DNA of 64,000 nucleotides from Formosa sp. (GTDB taxonomy: Bacteria > Bacteroidota > Bacteroidia > Flavobacteriales > Flavobacteriaceae): assembly GCA_018673215.1 (NCBI GenBank), contig JABHDE010000037.1:34182-98181 (forward strand), written 5' to 3'. The notes beneath the pieces were generated by a model. The model was given only the letters and a program-made list of their open reading frames with translations, searched no databases and was not told where the DNA came from. Every line of letters begins with the position of its first letter. Within the stretch, counting starts at the first letter, position 1. The translations under genes and the position numbers were made by a program. Of the stretch, positions 10,121 to 19,400 are shown piece after piece.

Positions 10121-10127
10121 ATATTTG
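10120..10127 (+). promoter_or_regulatory. Bacteroidetes -7 element before ruvB
   Basis: TATATTTG fits the Bacteroidetes sigma-A -7 consensus TAnnTTTG. It ends only 5 bases before the ruvB ATG, so transcription may start at or next to the start codon. No clear -33 TTTG is visible, because the terminator occupies that position. Confidence 0.5.
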
Positions 10128-10132
10128 TTTAT

Positions 10133-11155
10133 ATGAATGAAAATCTGGATCCAACCGACGACCATTTCTCAGCAGAAGAGCACGATATTGAAAAGGTATT
10201 AAGACCCCTTTCATTCGATGATTTTGCAGGTCAAGACCAAGTTCTTGAAAACCTACAAATTTTTGTAAAAGCGGCAGTCGAGCGCGACGAAGCTTTGGAC
10301 CACACCCTGTTCCATGGCCCTCCAGGCCTTGGAAAAACCACCCTTGCGCACATATTAGCCAATGAACTTGGCGTCGGCATTAAAGTCACTTCAGGTCCTG
10401 TATTGGATAAGCCTGGAGACCTAGCAGGATTACTCACTAACCTGGAAGATAGAGATGTATTATTCATTGACGAAATTCACCGTCTGAGCCCAATTGTCGA
10501 AGAATACTTATACTCCGCTATGGAGGATTATAAAATTGATATTATGATTGAATCGGGCCCTAATGCCCGTACGGTTCAAATCAACCTAAATCCTTTTACG
10601 TTAATAGGAGCAACAACCAGGTCTGGACTGTTAACCGCCCCCATGCGTGCCCGTTTTGGAATCAGCAGTCGCTTACAATATTACTCCACCGAGCTACTCT
10701 CAACGATACTTCAAAGGAGTGCAGAAATTTTAAAAGTACCCATCAGTGTTGAGGCATCTATAGAGATTGCAGGACGAAGCCGTGGAACGCCTCGGATTGC
10801 CAATGCATTATTACGCCGTGTAAGAGATTTTGCACAAATTAAAGGCAACGGAAAAATAGACATTGACATAGCCAAATTCGGACTCAAAGCCCTCAATGTA
10901 GATGCTCATGGACTCGATGAAATGGACAATAAAATTTTGACCACTATAATTGATAAATTCAAAGGAGGCCCTGTTGGTGTCACCACCATTGCAACTGCAG
11001 TGAGTGAAAGTCCAGAAACCATCGAAGAAGTTTACGAACCTTTTCTCATACAACAAGGATTTATCATGCGAACCCCAAGAGGTCGTGAAGTCACCGATCT
11101 TGCCTATAAACACTTAGGACGTATCAAAGGCGATATTCAAGGGGGACTTTTTTAG
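10133..11155 (+). CDS. ruvB: Holliday junction branch migration helicase RuvB
   Basis: AAA+ ATPase motor of the RuvABC recombination complex, 340 residues, near the usual family length. Walker A is GPPGLGKTT (about residue 62), Walker B is DEIHRL, sensor 1 is GATTRSG and the arginine finger lies in MRARFG; the C-terminal winged-helix domain ends with the typical [13 protein letters not shown] segment. The start shown gives the N-terminus [12 protein letters not shown], typical of flavobacterial RuvB. It stands alone after the terminator of the preceding operon, with ruvA 4.7 kb away rather than adjacent. Confidence 0.97.
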   Translation: MNENLDPTDDHFSAEEHDIEKVLRPLSFDDFAGQDQVLENLQIFVKAAVERDEALDHTLFHGPPGLGKTTLAHILANELGVGIKVTSGPVLDKPGDLAGLLTNLEDRDVLFIDEIHRLSPIVEEYLYSAMEDYKIDIMIESGPNARTVQINLNPFTLIGATTRSGLLTAPMRARFGISSRLQYYSTELLSTILQRSAEILKVPISVEASIEIAGRSRGTPRIANALLRRVRDFAQIKGNGKIDIDIAKFGLKALNVDAHGLDEMDNKILTTIIDKFKGGPVGVTTIATAVSESPETIEEVYEPFLIQQGFIMRTPRGREVTDLAYKHLGRIKGDIQGGLF

Positions 11156-11170
11156 GTTATTTTATAATAA

Positions 11171-11212
11171 TGTCAGGCTGAGCCTACCGATAAGGTAGGT
11201 CAAGTGAGATAT
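11171..11212. repeat. Candidate dispersed intergenic palindromic repeat
   Basis: The short gap between ruvB and queG holds TGTCAGGCTGAGCCTACC, a 5-base loop and GGTAGG, a hairpin with 6-base arms at 11183-11199. Its beginning resembles the TGTCAGGCTGAGC-type repeats scattered between genes of many flavobacteria. Only one copy is present in this window, so the assignment is by resemblance alone. Confidence 0.35.
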
Positions 11213-11216
11213 CCAG

Positions 11217-12143
11217 ATGAATTTAAAAAACCATTATACAAGCTTAATAAAAGCCGAGGCCAAACGTCTGGGGTTTTTATCTTGTGGTATGAGCAAGGCG
11301 GGTTTTTTAGAAGAAGAAGCACCCCGTTTAGAGTCTTGGCTCAAAAAAAATAGCCATGGCAAAATGCAGTACATGGAAAACCATTTTGATAAACGTCTGG
11401 ATCCAACATTACTAGTAGAAGACTCCAAAAGCGTGGTTTCACTCATTTATAATTATTTTCCTGAAGAAACCCAACACGATCCTGAAGCACCAAAAATCAG
11501 TAAATATGCCTATGGTAGAGATTATCACTTTGTGATAAAAGACAAACTCAAACACCTTTTAGAATTTATTAAAGAAGAAATAGGCGAAGTTCACGGACGT
11601 GCATTTGTAGATTCTGCCCCCATTTTAGAAAAAGCATGGGCGAAGAAATCAGGACTTGGTTGGATAGGAAAACACAGTAATTTATTAACGCAACAAGTGG
11701 GGTCCTTCTATTTCATTGCAGAGCTGATTATTGATTTGGAGTTAGAGTACGACACCCCTGTAACCGACCACTGTGGCACCTGCACAGCCTGTATAGATGC
11801 TTGTCCAACCGAAGCCATTACTTCAGAATATGGTGTGGATGGGAGCAAGTGTATTTCCTATTTTACCATAGAACTCAAAGAGCAAATTCCTTCTGAAATG
11901 AAAGGGCAGTTTGATAATTGGATGTTTGGATGTGATGTCTGTCAAGATGTATGTCCGTGGAACCGATTTTCAAAAGCGCACTCTGAGCCCTTGTTCAACC
12001 CAAAACCAGAATTGTTGTCCATGACCAAACAGGATTGGGAGGAAATTACACAAGATACCTTCAGTAAGGTGTTTCAACATTCAGCTGTGAAACGCACTAA
12101 GTTTTCAGGGTTAAAAAGAAATATTAAGTTTTTAAAGAGATAG
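11217..12143 (+). CDS. queG: Epoxyqueuosine reductase QueG
   Basis: Cobalamin-dependent epoxyqueuosine reductase of 308 residues that carries out the last step of queuosine formation in the wobble position of tRNAs reading NAU/NAC codons. The C-terminal half has two 4Fe-4S motifs, [11 protein letters not shown] followed by P, and [12 protein letters not shown], the hallmark of the family. The conserved WIGKHSNLL segment lies in the middle. The protein lacks the long HEAT-repeat tail of some homologues, a common short form in Bacteroidetes. Its last 20 bases overlap the 3' end of the convergent LacI-type gene. Confidence 0.95.
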   Translation: MNLKNHYTSLIKAEAKRLGFLSCGMSKAGFLEEEAPRLESWLKKNSHGKMQYMENHFDKRLDPTLLVEDSKSVVSLIYNYFPEETQHDPEAPKISKYAYGRDYHFVIKDKLKHLLEFIKEEIGEVHGRAFVDSAPILEKAWAKKSGLGWIGKHSNLLTQQVGSFYFIAELIIDLELEYDTPVTDHCGTCTACIDACPTEAITSEYGVDGSKCISYFTIELKEQIPSEMKGQFDNWMFGCDVCQDVCPWNRFSKAHSEPLFNPKPELLSMTKQDWEEITQDTFSKVFQHSAVKRTKFSGLKRNIKFLKR

Positions 12144-13167
12144 TTTTAGTAGATTCTCTTTTAATTAAATTCGTTTTTAGTTCTATAATTTTTGGGATAA
12201 TTATTTTTTCTTTTTTGACAGCTTTTAATTCTTTATATAATTGTTTAAAAGCTCTCTTTCCTATTTTAAAACCAGGTTGATCAATGGTCGTTAAAGAGGG
12301 CGTTATTGCAGATGACATAAACCAATTACTAAAGCCCACAATCGATATATCTTCAGGGATTTTAACCTTTCGTTTTCTAAATTCTGTTATTGCTCCTATA
12401 GCAACCATATCTGTATTGATAAAAATACCGTCAACATCCTTATGCTCTTTTAGAAGACGCGCGGCATTAATTTTTCCTTCTTCAAAACTTTTGTCTCCAC
12501 ATTGGCATATATAAACTAAAGATGGATCGTAAGAGAGTCCGTTATCTATCAGTGCTTTTTTATATCCTAAAAATCTATCAATAGAGTTTTGAGGTAATAA
12601 GGGGCCTCTAAAATGAGCAATTCTTTTACATCCAGTATCTATTAAATGTTGTGTAGCAATGTATGCTGCTTTTCTATCATCAATTATAATTTTCGAACAT
12701 TTAACTATTTTCGCGATTTTATCAAACATGACTAGCGGTTTGTTTTGATCAATTACATCCGTTAAATGCTTGAAATCGGCTGTCTCATTGGCGATGGATA
12801 TAAGTATTCCATCAACACGCTTGTCAATTAGAAGGTTAATTTGTTTTTTTTCCAACTCATAAGATTCGTTAGATTGAAGTATAATGACTAAATATCCTTT
12901 TTTTTCTGCCTGACTTATAATTCCTTTAATTACGTTCGAGAAAAAGTGATGTACTATTTCTGGAATAATGATTCCAATTGTTTTTGACTCTTTTGTTCTT
13001 AGGTTAACAGCAAAAGAATTAGGTTTATAATTAAGGGTTTTGGCTAACTCTTTAACCATAGCCTTTGTTTTTTTACTCACATCGGGGTAATCTTTTAATG
13101 CTTTAGAAACTGTAGGGATAGAAATCCCTAAAGTTTCAGCTATCTGTCTTAATGTTGTTGGAGTCAT
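12124..13167 (-). CDS. LacI-family transcriptional regulator, orphan
   Basis: LacI/GalR repressor of 347 residues. The N-terminal helix-turn-helix ([20 protein letters not shown], residues 3-22) and hinge ([13 protein letters not shown]) are followed by a periplasmic-binding-protein-like effector domain ([14 protein letters not shown] onward) with the typical [13 protein letters not shown] and SIVGFSNW segments. Such proteins usually control sugar uptake genes, but no sugar operon is nearby: it points at queG, with which it overlaps by 20 bases, and its 5' side abuts a broken gamma-glutamyltransferase gene. The gene is visibly more AT-rich than its neighbours. I infer that it arrived by recombination. 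The effector and targets are unknown. Confidence 0.92.
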   Translation of the reverse strand: MTPTTLRQIAETLGISIPTVSKALKDYPDVSKKTKAMVKELAKTLNYKPNSFAVNLRTKESKTIGIIIPEIVHHFFSNVIKGIISQAEKKGYLVIILQSNESYELEKKQINLLIDKRVDGILISIANETADFKHLTDVIDQNKPLVMFDKIAKIVKCSKIIIDDRKAAYIATQHLIDTGCKRIAHFRGPLLPQNSIDRFLGYKKALIDNGLSYDPSLVYICQCGDKSFEEGKINAARLLKEHKDVDGIFINTDMVAIGAITEFRKRKVKIPEDISIVGFSNWFMSSAITPSLTTIDQPGFKIGKRAFKQLYKELKAVKKEKIIIPKIIELKTNLIKRESTKTISLKT

Positions 13168-13182
13168 AGTTGTTTTCTAGAA

Positions 13183-13410
13183 TCGGTTTCTACACCCCGA
13201 TTTCACCACCAATGGTTGCCAGACAACATCAAATTTGAAACCTCCTTTGATGATACCATAACTTTTCAATCACTCAAAAAACTAGGCTATGCTATTGATC
13301 AAACGAATTCACCGATTATAGGAAAAGTAGATGCCATTTTGGTATTGTCTGACGGCAAATTAGAAGGAGGCGCAGACCCAAGAGGTGACGATACGGCTGT
13401 TGGGTTTTAG
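13183..13410 (+). pseudogene. ggt: 3' remnant of gamma-glutamyltransferase (ggt)
   Basis: Reading the plus strand from about 13183 gives PRFHHQWLPDNIKFE and then, about 40 residues later, GGADPRGDDTAVGF before the TAG at 13408. These are the conserved C-terminal segments of gamma-glutamyltransferases. Only about the last 70 residues survive; the catalytic Thr region and the large subunit are absent. The homology stops just outside the start of the minus-strand LacI gene, so the 5' part was removed or displaced by the event that placed lacI here. No plausible ATG exists; the first in-frame start-like codon is TTG at 13216. It is almost certainly non-functional. Confidence 0.8.
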
Positions 13411-13507
13411 TCTATAATCCACATGGTTTCTTTACGTAAAATTCGATTCTTCTTATCAAATTCCATAAAAGAATCGCTCTAAAATTTCATTATTAAATTG
13501 AACGGTC

Positions 13508-13515
13508 TAACTTTG
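13508..13515 (+). promoter_or_regulatory. -7 element for maeB
   Basis: TAACTTTG fits TAnnTTTG and ends 17 bases before the maeB ATG. A TTTC 19 bases further upstream is a fair match to the -33 TTTG. Confidence 0.55.
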
Positions 13516-13532
13516 CACATCAAACCACCAAG

Positions 13533-15815
13533 ATGTCAAAATTAAGTAAACACGATTTAGAAGCTCTCGCTTATCACGAAAAACCGTTCCCTGGAAAAAT
13601 TCAAGTAGTTCCTACCAAAAAATATGCAAGCCAAAGAGATTTGGCGTTGGCCTATTCTCCGGGAGTCGCAGCGCCTTGTTTGGCAATCGAAAAAAATCCT
13701 TCTGACGCCTATAAATATACAGCCAAGGGAAACTTAGTGGCAGTGATTACCAACGGAACCGCTGTTTTGGGTTTGGGAAACATTGGTGCTGAAGCCTCTA
13801 AACCAGTCATGGAAGGAAAAGGACTGCTCTTTAAAATATTTGCAGATATCGATGTATTTGATATCGAAGTCAATAAAGAAAATGTAGAAGAATTTATTCA
13901 AACCGTAAAAAATATAGCGCCTACTTTTGGAGGGATTAATTTAGAAGATATCAAAGCACCTGAAGCCTTTGAAATTGAAAAACGTTTGAAAGAAGAACTT
14001 GATATTCCTGTGATGCACGACGATCAGCACGGTACGGCAATCATTTCTGCCGCCGCCTTATTGAACGCTTTAGAACTTGCAGAAAAAAACATTCAAGATG
14101 TTAAGATTGTGGTCAGTGGTGCGGGTGCCGCTGCGATTTCTTGTACGCGATTGTACCAATCCTTTGGTGCGAAACGCGAAAACATTGTCATGCTCGACAG
14201 TAAAGGGGTGATTAGAAATGATCGTGATAATTTAACCTCTCAAAAAGCGGAGTTTGCAACCGACCGTAAAATCGATACGCTAGATGAAGCAATGAAATCT
14301 GCGGATGTTTTTATTGGTCTTTCCACATCTGATATTGTGAGTCCAGAGATGCTCATCACAATGGCAAAAAACCCAATTGTATTTGCAATGGCAAATCCCG
14401 ATCCAGAAATAAAATACCATCTCGCAGTCAAAACTCGAGATGATATTATCATGGCTACGGGACGAAGTGACACGCCTAATCAAGTCAATAATGTACTTGG
14501 TTTTCCTTTTATATTTAGAGGCGCCTTAGATGTGAGAGCAACTTCCATTAATGAGGAAATGAAAAAAGCGGCGGTTATTGCCTTAGCTGAATTAGCAAAA
14601 GAACCTGTTCCAGAACAAGTAAATATTGCTTATGGAGAAACACGATTGACTTTTGGTAAAGACTATATTATCCCAAAACCATTTGACCCCCGCCTGATTG
14701 CAGCCATTCCACCAGCAGTGGCAAAAGCAGCGATCAAGAGCGGTGTGGCTTTAGCTCCGATCAGCGATTGGCAGCACTATGAAGACTCCCTTTTGGAGCG
14801 TATGGGCTCCGACAATAAAATTGTAAGACTGTTATTTAATAGAGCAAAACTAAACCCAAAACGTGTTGTTTTTGCGGAAGCCGATCAATTAAGTGTTCTT
14901 AAAGCAGCTCAAATTGTTTTAGAGGAAGGAATCGCTACTCCAATTTTGTTAGGAAGACGAGATGAAATTGAACGTCTAATGCAAGAACTTGAATTTGATG
15001 ATGAAGTCCTTATTATCGATCCTAAAGCCGATGAAAGCAGTCTTCAAAAAAACAAATACGCAGAGACTTATTGGAAACAACAACAGAGAAAAGGGGTCAC
15101 TCTTTTAGCAGCTCAAAAATTAATGCGCGAACGTAATTATTTTGCAGCGATGATGGTCAATGAAGGCGATGCTGATGCTCTTATTTCGGGTTATTCTAGT
15201 AATTATGGCTCGGTGGTAAAACCCATGCTAAATCTAATTGGCTTGGCGCCAGGATCTACAAGAATAGCGACCACCAATGTGATGATTACGCAAAGAGGAC
15301 CTATGTTTTTAAGTGATACAGCCATCAATATAAATCCATCAGCAGATGATTTAATAAAAATTGCACAGATGACTTCTGGTGTAGTTAAAATGTTTGGAAT
15401 AGAACCTGTGATGGCAATGATATCTTACTCTAACTTTGGGTCATCAAAAGACAAAACAGCTACCAAAGTTAAAGAAGCGGTGTCGTATTTGCATCGAAGA
15501 CATCCTGATTTGTTAGTGGATGGTGAATTGCAAACAGATTTTGCTTTGAACAGTAAAATGTTAAAAGAGAACTTCCCTTTTTCTAGACTCGCCAGTAAAA
15601 AAGTTAATACTCTTATTTTTCCAAATTTAGAGGCTGCAAACATCACATATAAATTGTTGAAAGAGCTCAACAAAGCAGAATCGATTGGGCCGATCATGAT
15701 GGGATTACGTAAACCAGTACATATTTTACAATTAGGGGCAAGTGTTGATGAAATTGTAAATATGACCGCCGTTGCAGTCGTGGATGCACAACTAAAAGGA
15801 AAAGCAATAATTTAA
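13533..15815 (+). CDS. maeB: NADP-dependent malic enzyme with C-terminal phosphotransacetylase-like domain
   Basis: Hybrid malic enzyme of 760 residues that decarboxylates malate to pyruvate, usually with NADP. The malic domain (residues about 15-150, with AYSPGVAAPC and an EDIKAPEAFEIE metal-binding segment) is followed by a Rossmann domain (VVSGAGAAAISC, about residue 195) and, from about residue 430, a phosphate acetyltransferase-like domain (NPKRVVFAEAD...). In characterised MaeB proteins the extra domain is regulatory, sensing acetyl-CoA, and has no transacetylase activity. The gene has its own -7 box and stands alone. Confidence 0.96.
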   Translation: MSKLSKHDLEALAYHEKPFPGKIQVVPTKKYASQRDLALAYSPGVAAPCLAIEKNPSDAYKYTAKGNLVAVITNGTAVLGLGNIGAEASKPVMEGKGLLFKIFADIDVFDIEVNKENVEEFIQTVKNIAPTFGGINLEDIKAPEAFEIEKRLKEELDIPVMHDDQHGTAIISAAALLNALELAEKNIQDVKIVVSGAGAAAISCTRLYQSFGAKRENIVMLDSKGVIRNDRDNLTSQKAEFATDRKIDTLDEAMKSADVFIGLSTSDIVSPEMLITMAKNPIVFAMANPDPEIKYHLAVKTRDDIIMATGRSDTPNQVNNVLGFPFIFRGALDVRATSINEEMKKAAVIALAELAKEPVPEQVNIAYGETRLTFGKDYIIPKPFDPRLIAAIPPAVAKAAIKSGVALAPISDWQHYEDSLLERMGSDNKIVRLLFNRAKLNPKRVVFAEADQLSVLKAAQIVLEEGIATPILLGRRDEIERLMQELEFDDEVLIIDPKADESSLQKNKYAETYWKQQQRKGVTLLAAQKLMRERNYFAAMMVNEGDADALISGYSSNYGSVVKPMLNLIGLAPGSTRIATTNVMITQRGPMFLSDTAININPSADDLIKIAQMTSGVVKMFGIEPVMAMISYSNFGSSKDKTATKVKEAVSYLHRRHPDLLVDGELQTDFALNSKMLKENFPFSRLASKKVNTLIFPNLEAANITYKLLKELNKAESIGPIMMGLRKPVHILQLGASVDEIVNMTAVAVVDAQLKGKAII

Positions 15816-15864
15816 AACCCCAAATCACTTTCTTTTTTCTTCTTAAAATATTGTATTAATTTAG

Positions 15865-15872
15865 TACATTTG
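15865..15872 (+). promoter_or_regulatory. -7 element for ruvA
   Basis: TACATTTG fits TAnnTTTG. It overlaps an upstream in-frame ATG at 15870, which argues that translation starts at the downstream ATG at 15894. Confidence 0.5.
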
Positions 15873-15893
15873 AAGTTCAAAGGAAGTGAAGAT

Positions 15894-16475
15894 ATGATTA
15901 CACACATTCAAGGTAAATTAGTTGAGAAAACACCCACACATGTCATTATAGATTGCAATGGGATAGGGTATTTTGTTAATATTTCACTTCATACATTTTC
16001 TCAAATCCCAGATCTTGAGGCGATTAAAGTCTATACATACCTCCAGGTGAAAGAAGATTCTCATACACTGTATGGTTTTATCAGCTCGGCAGAACGCGAA
16101 ATTTTCAGACTGTTAATTTCTGTGAGTGGAATAGGGGCTAATACAGCCCGCACTATGCTTTCCTCACTCACACCCAAACAAATTAGAGAAGGTATTGCCG
16201 TTGGAGATGTTGCTTTGATACAATCGGTGAAAGGTATTGGTCTCAAAACAGCTCAAAGAGTCATCATAGAATTAAAAGATAAAGTTCTTAAAATTTATGA
16301 TATTGATGAAACTTCCTTGACTCCAAACAATACAAACAAAGACGAAGCGTTATCTGCTTTAGAAGTTTTGGGCTTTATGAAAAAACAATCCGAACGTGTT
16401 GTCGAGAAAGTAGTATCATCTACACCAGACGCCAGCGTCGAGTTTATTATCAAGGAAGCGCTTAAAAACCTATAA
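15894..16475 (+). CDS. ruvA: Holliday junction DNA helicase subunit RuvA
   Basis: Junction-binding partner of RuvB, 193 residues. The start at 15894 gives MITHIQGKLVEK, the standard RuvA N-terminus; an in-frame ATG 24 bases upstream lies within the putative -7 box, and a purine-rich AAAGGAAGTGAAG precedes 15894. The OB-fold domain covers residues 1-62, two helix-hairpin-helix motifs follow (LLISVSGIGANTARTML and LIQSVKGIGLKTAQRVI), and the flexible C-terminal RuvB-binding domain closes the protein. sprA begins 5 bases after its stop, so the two may be co-transcribed. Confidence 0.96.
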   Translation: MITHIQGKLVEKTPTHVIIDCNGIGYFVNISLHTFSQIPDLEAIKVYTYLQVKEDSHTLYGFISSAEREIFRLLISVSGIGANTARTMLSSLTPKQIREGIAVGDVALIQSVKGIGLKTAQRVIIELKDKVLKIYDIDETSLTPNNTNKDEALSALEVLGFMKKQSERVVEKVVSSTPDASVEFIIKEALKNL

Positions 16476-16480
16476 CACAT

Positions 16481-19400
16481 TTGAAAACCACTAACAATAA
16501 ATTATATTTTAAAAGACTCTTTTTAGGAGTTCTGTTTTTGAGTTTTAGCTCAGTTGTGTTGGCGCAAGATCCTGCGACCGTGAGAGATTCAACCTCTACC
16601 ACATTTTCATTTGGAAAACTAGAGACCCCAAATCCAGCGAGTATCGAAAGTAAATATACTTACGACCCCCTCACAGATCGTTATTTTTACACCTCAACTG
16701 TTGGCGATTTTGATATTAATTATCCTGTCATTTTAACCCCAAAAGAATTTCAAGACCTTGTGGTCAAAGAAAGTTTGAAAGCCTATTACAAAGAAAAACT
16801 AGATGCGCTCGACGGAAAAAAAGAAGGTTCTGAAGAAGCGAAGAAAAATCTAATTCCAGATTTATATGTTAACTCTAAATTTTTTGAAACCATATTTGGG
16901 AGCAATGTCATTTCGGTAGTCCCTCAAGGATCTGTTGAAATGGATCTTGGAGTGATGTATACCAAACAAGAAAACCCAGCATTTTCTCCAAGAAATCAGA
17001 GTAATTTCACCTTTGATTTTGATCAACGAATCAGTTTAAGTTTGACAGGTAAAGTAGGGACGCGATTAATAGTCAATGCTAATTATGACACTCAGTCCAC
17101 ATTTGATTTTCAGAACTTATTTAAAATTGAATATACGCCACTTAACAATCCAGAAGAACTGCTTGACGATAGAGGTAGGGAATTAGTTGGTCAAGGAAAA
17201 CAACTGCTAAATAAAGGAAATGAACTGCTCTCTAACCCTGAAGGGAGAGCAAAAGGCCTTGCCCAAAAAGAATTAAACAAGCTCAACTCTGATAATGAAG
17301 ATTCCATTTTACAAAAACTCGAATTAGGAAATGTTAGCATGCCTCTCAACAGTTCTCTAATTACGGGAGCCCAAAGTTTGTTTGGTGTTAAAACGGAATT
17401 ACAGTTTGGAAAAACCAGAGTCACAGCCGTATTCTCTGAGCAACAATCTGAAACACGTTCGGTCACGGCGCAAGGCGGAGGGACTTTAGAAGACTTTGAG
17501 TTTTTTGGTTTAGATTATGACGAAAACAGACACTTTTTCCTAGCTCAGTACTTTAGAGAAAAATATGATGAAGCCCTCTTAAATTATCCATTTATAAATA
17601 CACAAGTTCAAATTAAAAGGGTAGAGGTTTGGGTAACTAACAGAACAAATCAAATTCAAAACGTCCGAAATATTGTAGCGCTTCAAGATTTGGGAGAATC
17701 TTCAGTACTTGGGTTAGCAGCTGTTCCAGCAGGATTTGTCAATGTAGCACCAGGCACAAATCCTAATAATGAAAACAATGATTTTGACCCTACCAATATA
17801 GGCAACGCAGGTTCTCAGTTAACGAATTCAATTCGGGATATTGCCACCGTGCAATCCGGATTTCTATTGCCTGGCATCAATGAAGGATTTGATTACGGTA
17901 AGCTTGAAAATGCGCGAAAATTGACGGAAGGCAATGAATTTACTTTGGATACACAATTAGGATATATTTCCTTAAGTCAACGCCTTCAAAACGATGAGGT
18001 CCTTGCCGTTGCGTATCAATACACGATTGGGGATAAAGTGTATCAAGTTGGGGAGTTTGCAAACGACGGACTCGCTGCAACCGATGTTGTAGAGGATCAA
18101 AGCACTGGCATCACAACCGTCACCAATCAAAGTTTAGTCCTCAAAATGCTAAAGAGTGCGGTCACAAACGTCAATCTTCCTATATGGGACCTAATGATGA
18201 AAAACATCTATAATACAGGGGCTTACCAATTGGCTCAAGATGATTTTAGATTAAATATCTTCTATAACGAAACTTCAGCACTGAACTTTATTACCCCAGT
18301 AAGTGGTACATCATTTCCTGCGCCTACAGCCAATGCTGATCCTATTGAAGAAACACCCTTAATCCGATTATTTAATTTCGATCGATTAAATTTTAATAAC
18401 GATCCACAAAATAAAGGAGATGGATTCTTTGATTTTGTTCCAGGGATAACCGTCATACCTCAAAACGGAAAAATTATATTCACCAAAGTAGAGCCTTTTG
18501 GAAGTTTTCTATTTGAAACACTTAGATTAACTGGCTCTGAAAACTACGAGGGTGATGAATCTATTCCAGGGACTTACAACCCAAATCAAACCAAATACGT
18601 ATATAAATCTCTCTACAAAAACACCAAAACAGCGGCCTTACAAGACAGCGATAAGAACAAATTTTTGATGCGTGGACGCTACAAGTCCTCTGGGAGTTCA
18701 GGAATCCCGATTGGCGCTTTTAATGTGCCAAGAGGTTCTGTGAAAGTCACTGCCGGCGGACGTGTCCTTGTAGAAGGTGTAGACTATACGGTGAATTATC
18801 AGATTGGAACCGTCCAAATTTTGGACCCATCCTTGCAGGCTTCCAATACTCCAATTCAGGTATCGGTTGAAAACAATGCTGTTTTTGGGCAACAAACAAA
18901 ACGCTTCACAGGAATTAATGTCGAACACCAATTCAACGAAAACTTTGTATTGGGTGCTACGGTCTTAAATTTAAATGAACGCCCCATTACACAAAAAGCA
19001 AATTATGGAAGCGAATCTATTAACAACACTATTTTTGGATTTAATGGTAATTACTCTACCGAAGTTCCATTTCTCACACGACTGGCCAATAAATTACCAA
19101 ATATTGATACAGATGTTGAATCTAATCTATCCTTGCGAGGCGAGTTTGCATATTTAAAACCAGGGGCTCCCAAAGGCACAGATTTTGACAGTGAAGTAAC
19201 CTCTTATGTCGATGATTTTGAAGGCTCCCAAAACGGTATTAGTTTACTCAGCCCACAGTCGTGGTTTTTATCGAGTCGACCTAAAGAACTTGGACGTGTG
19301 TACAACGAAGGACCTGAAGATGATCTAGGCTATCAGAATGGATTTGATAGAGCCCATTTAAATTGGTATTCAGTCGACCCCATTTTTTACAGCAATCAAC

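Noticed and set aside
10811..11113. 100-codon minus-strand frame inside ruvB
   Set aside because: Fully within ruvB on the opposite strand and without any supporting motif.
13411..13532. A 19-codon minus-strand frame (MEFDKKNRILRKE...) after the ggt remnant
   Set aside because: It is preceded by an in-frame stop and is too short to judge. It may be the tail of a lost gene but has no recognisable motif.
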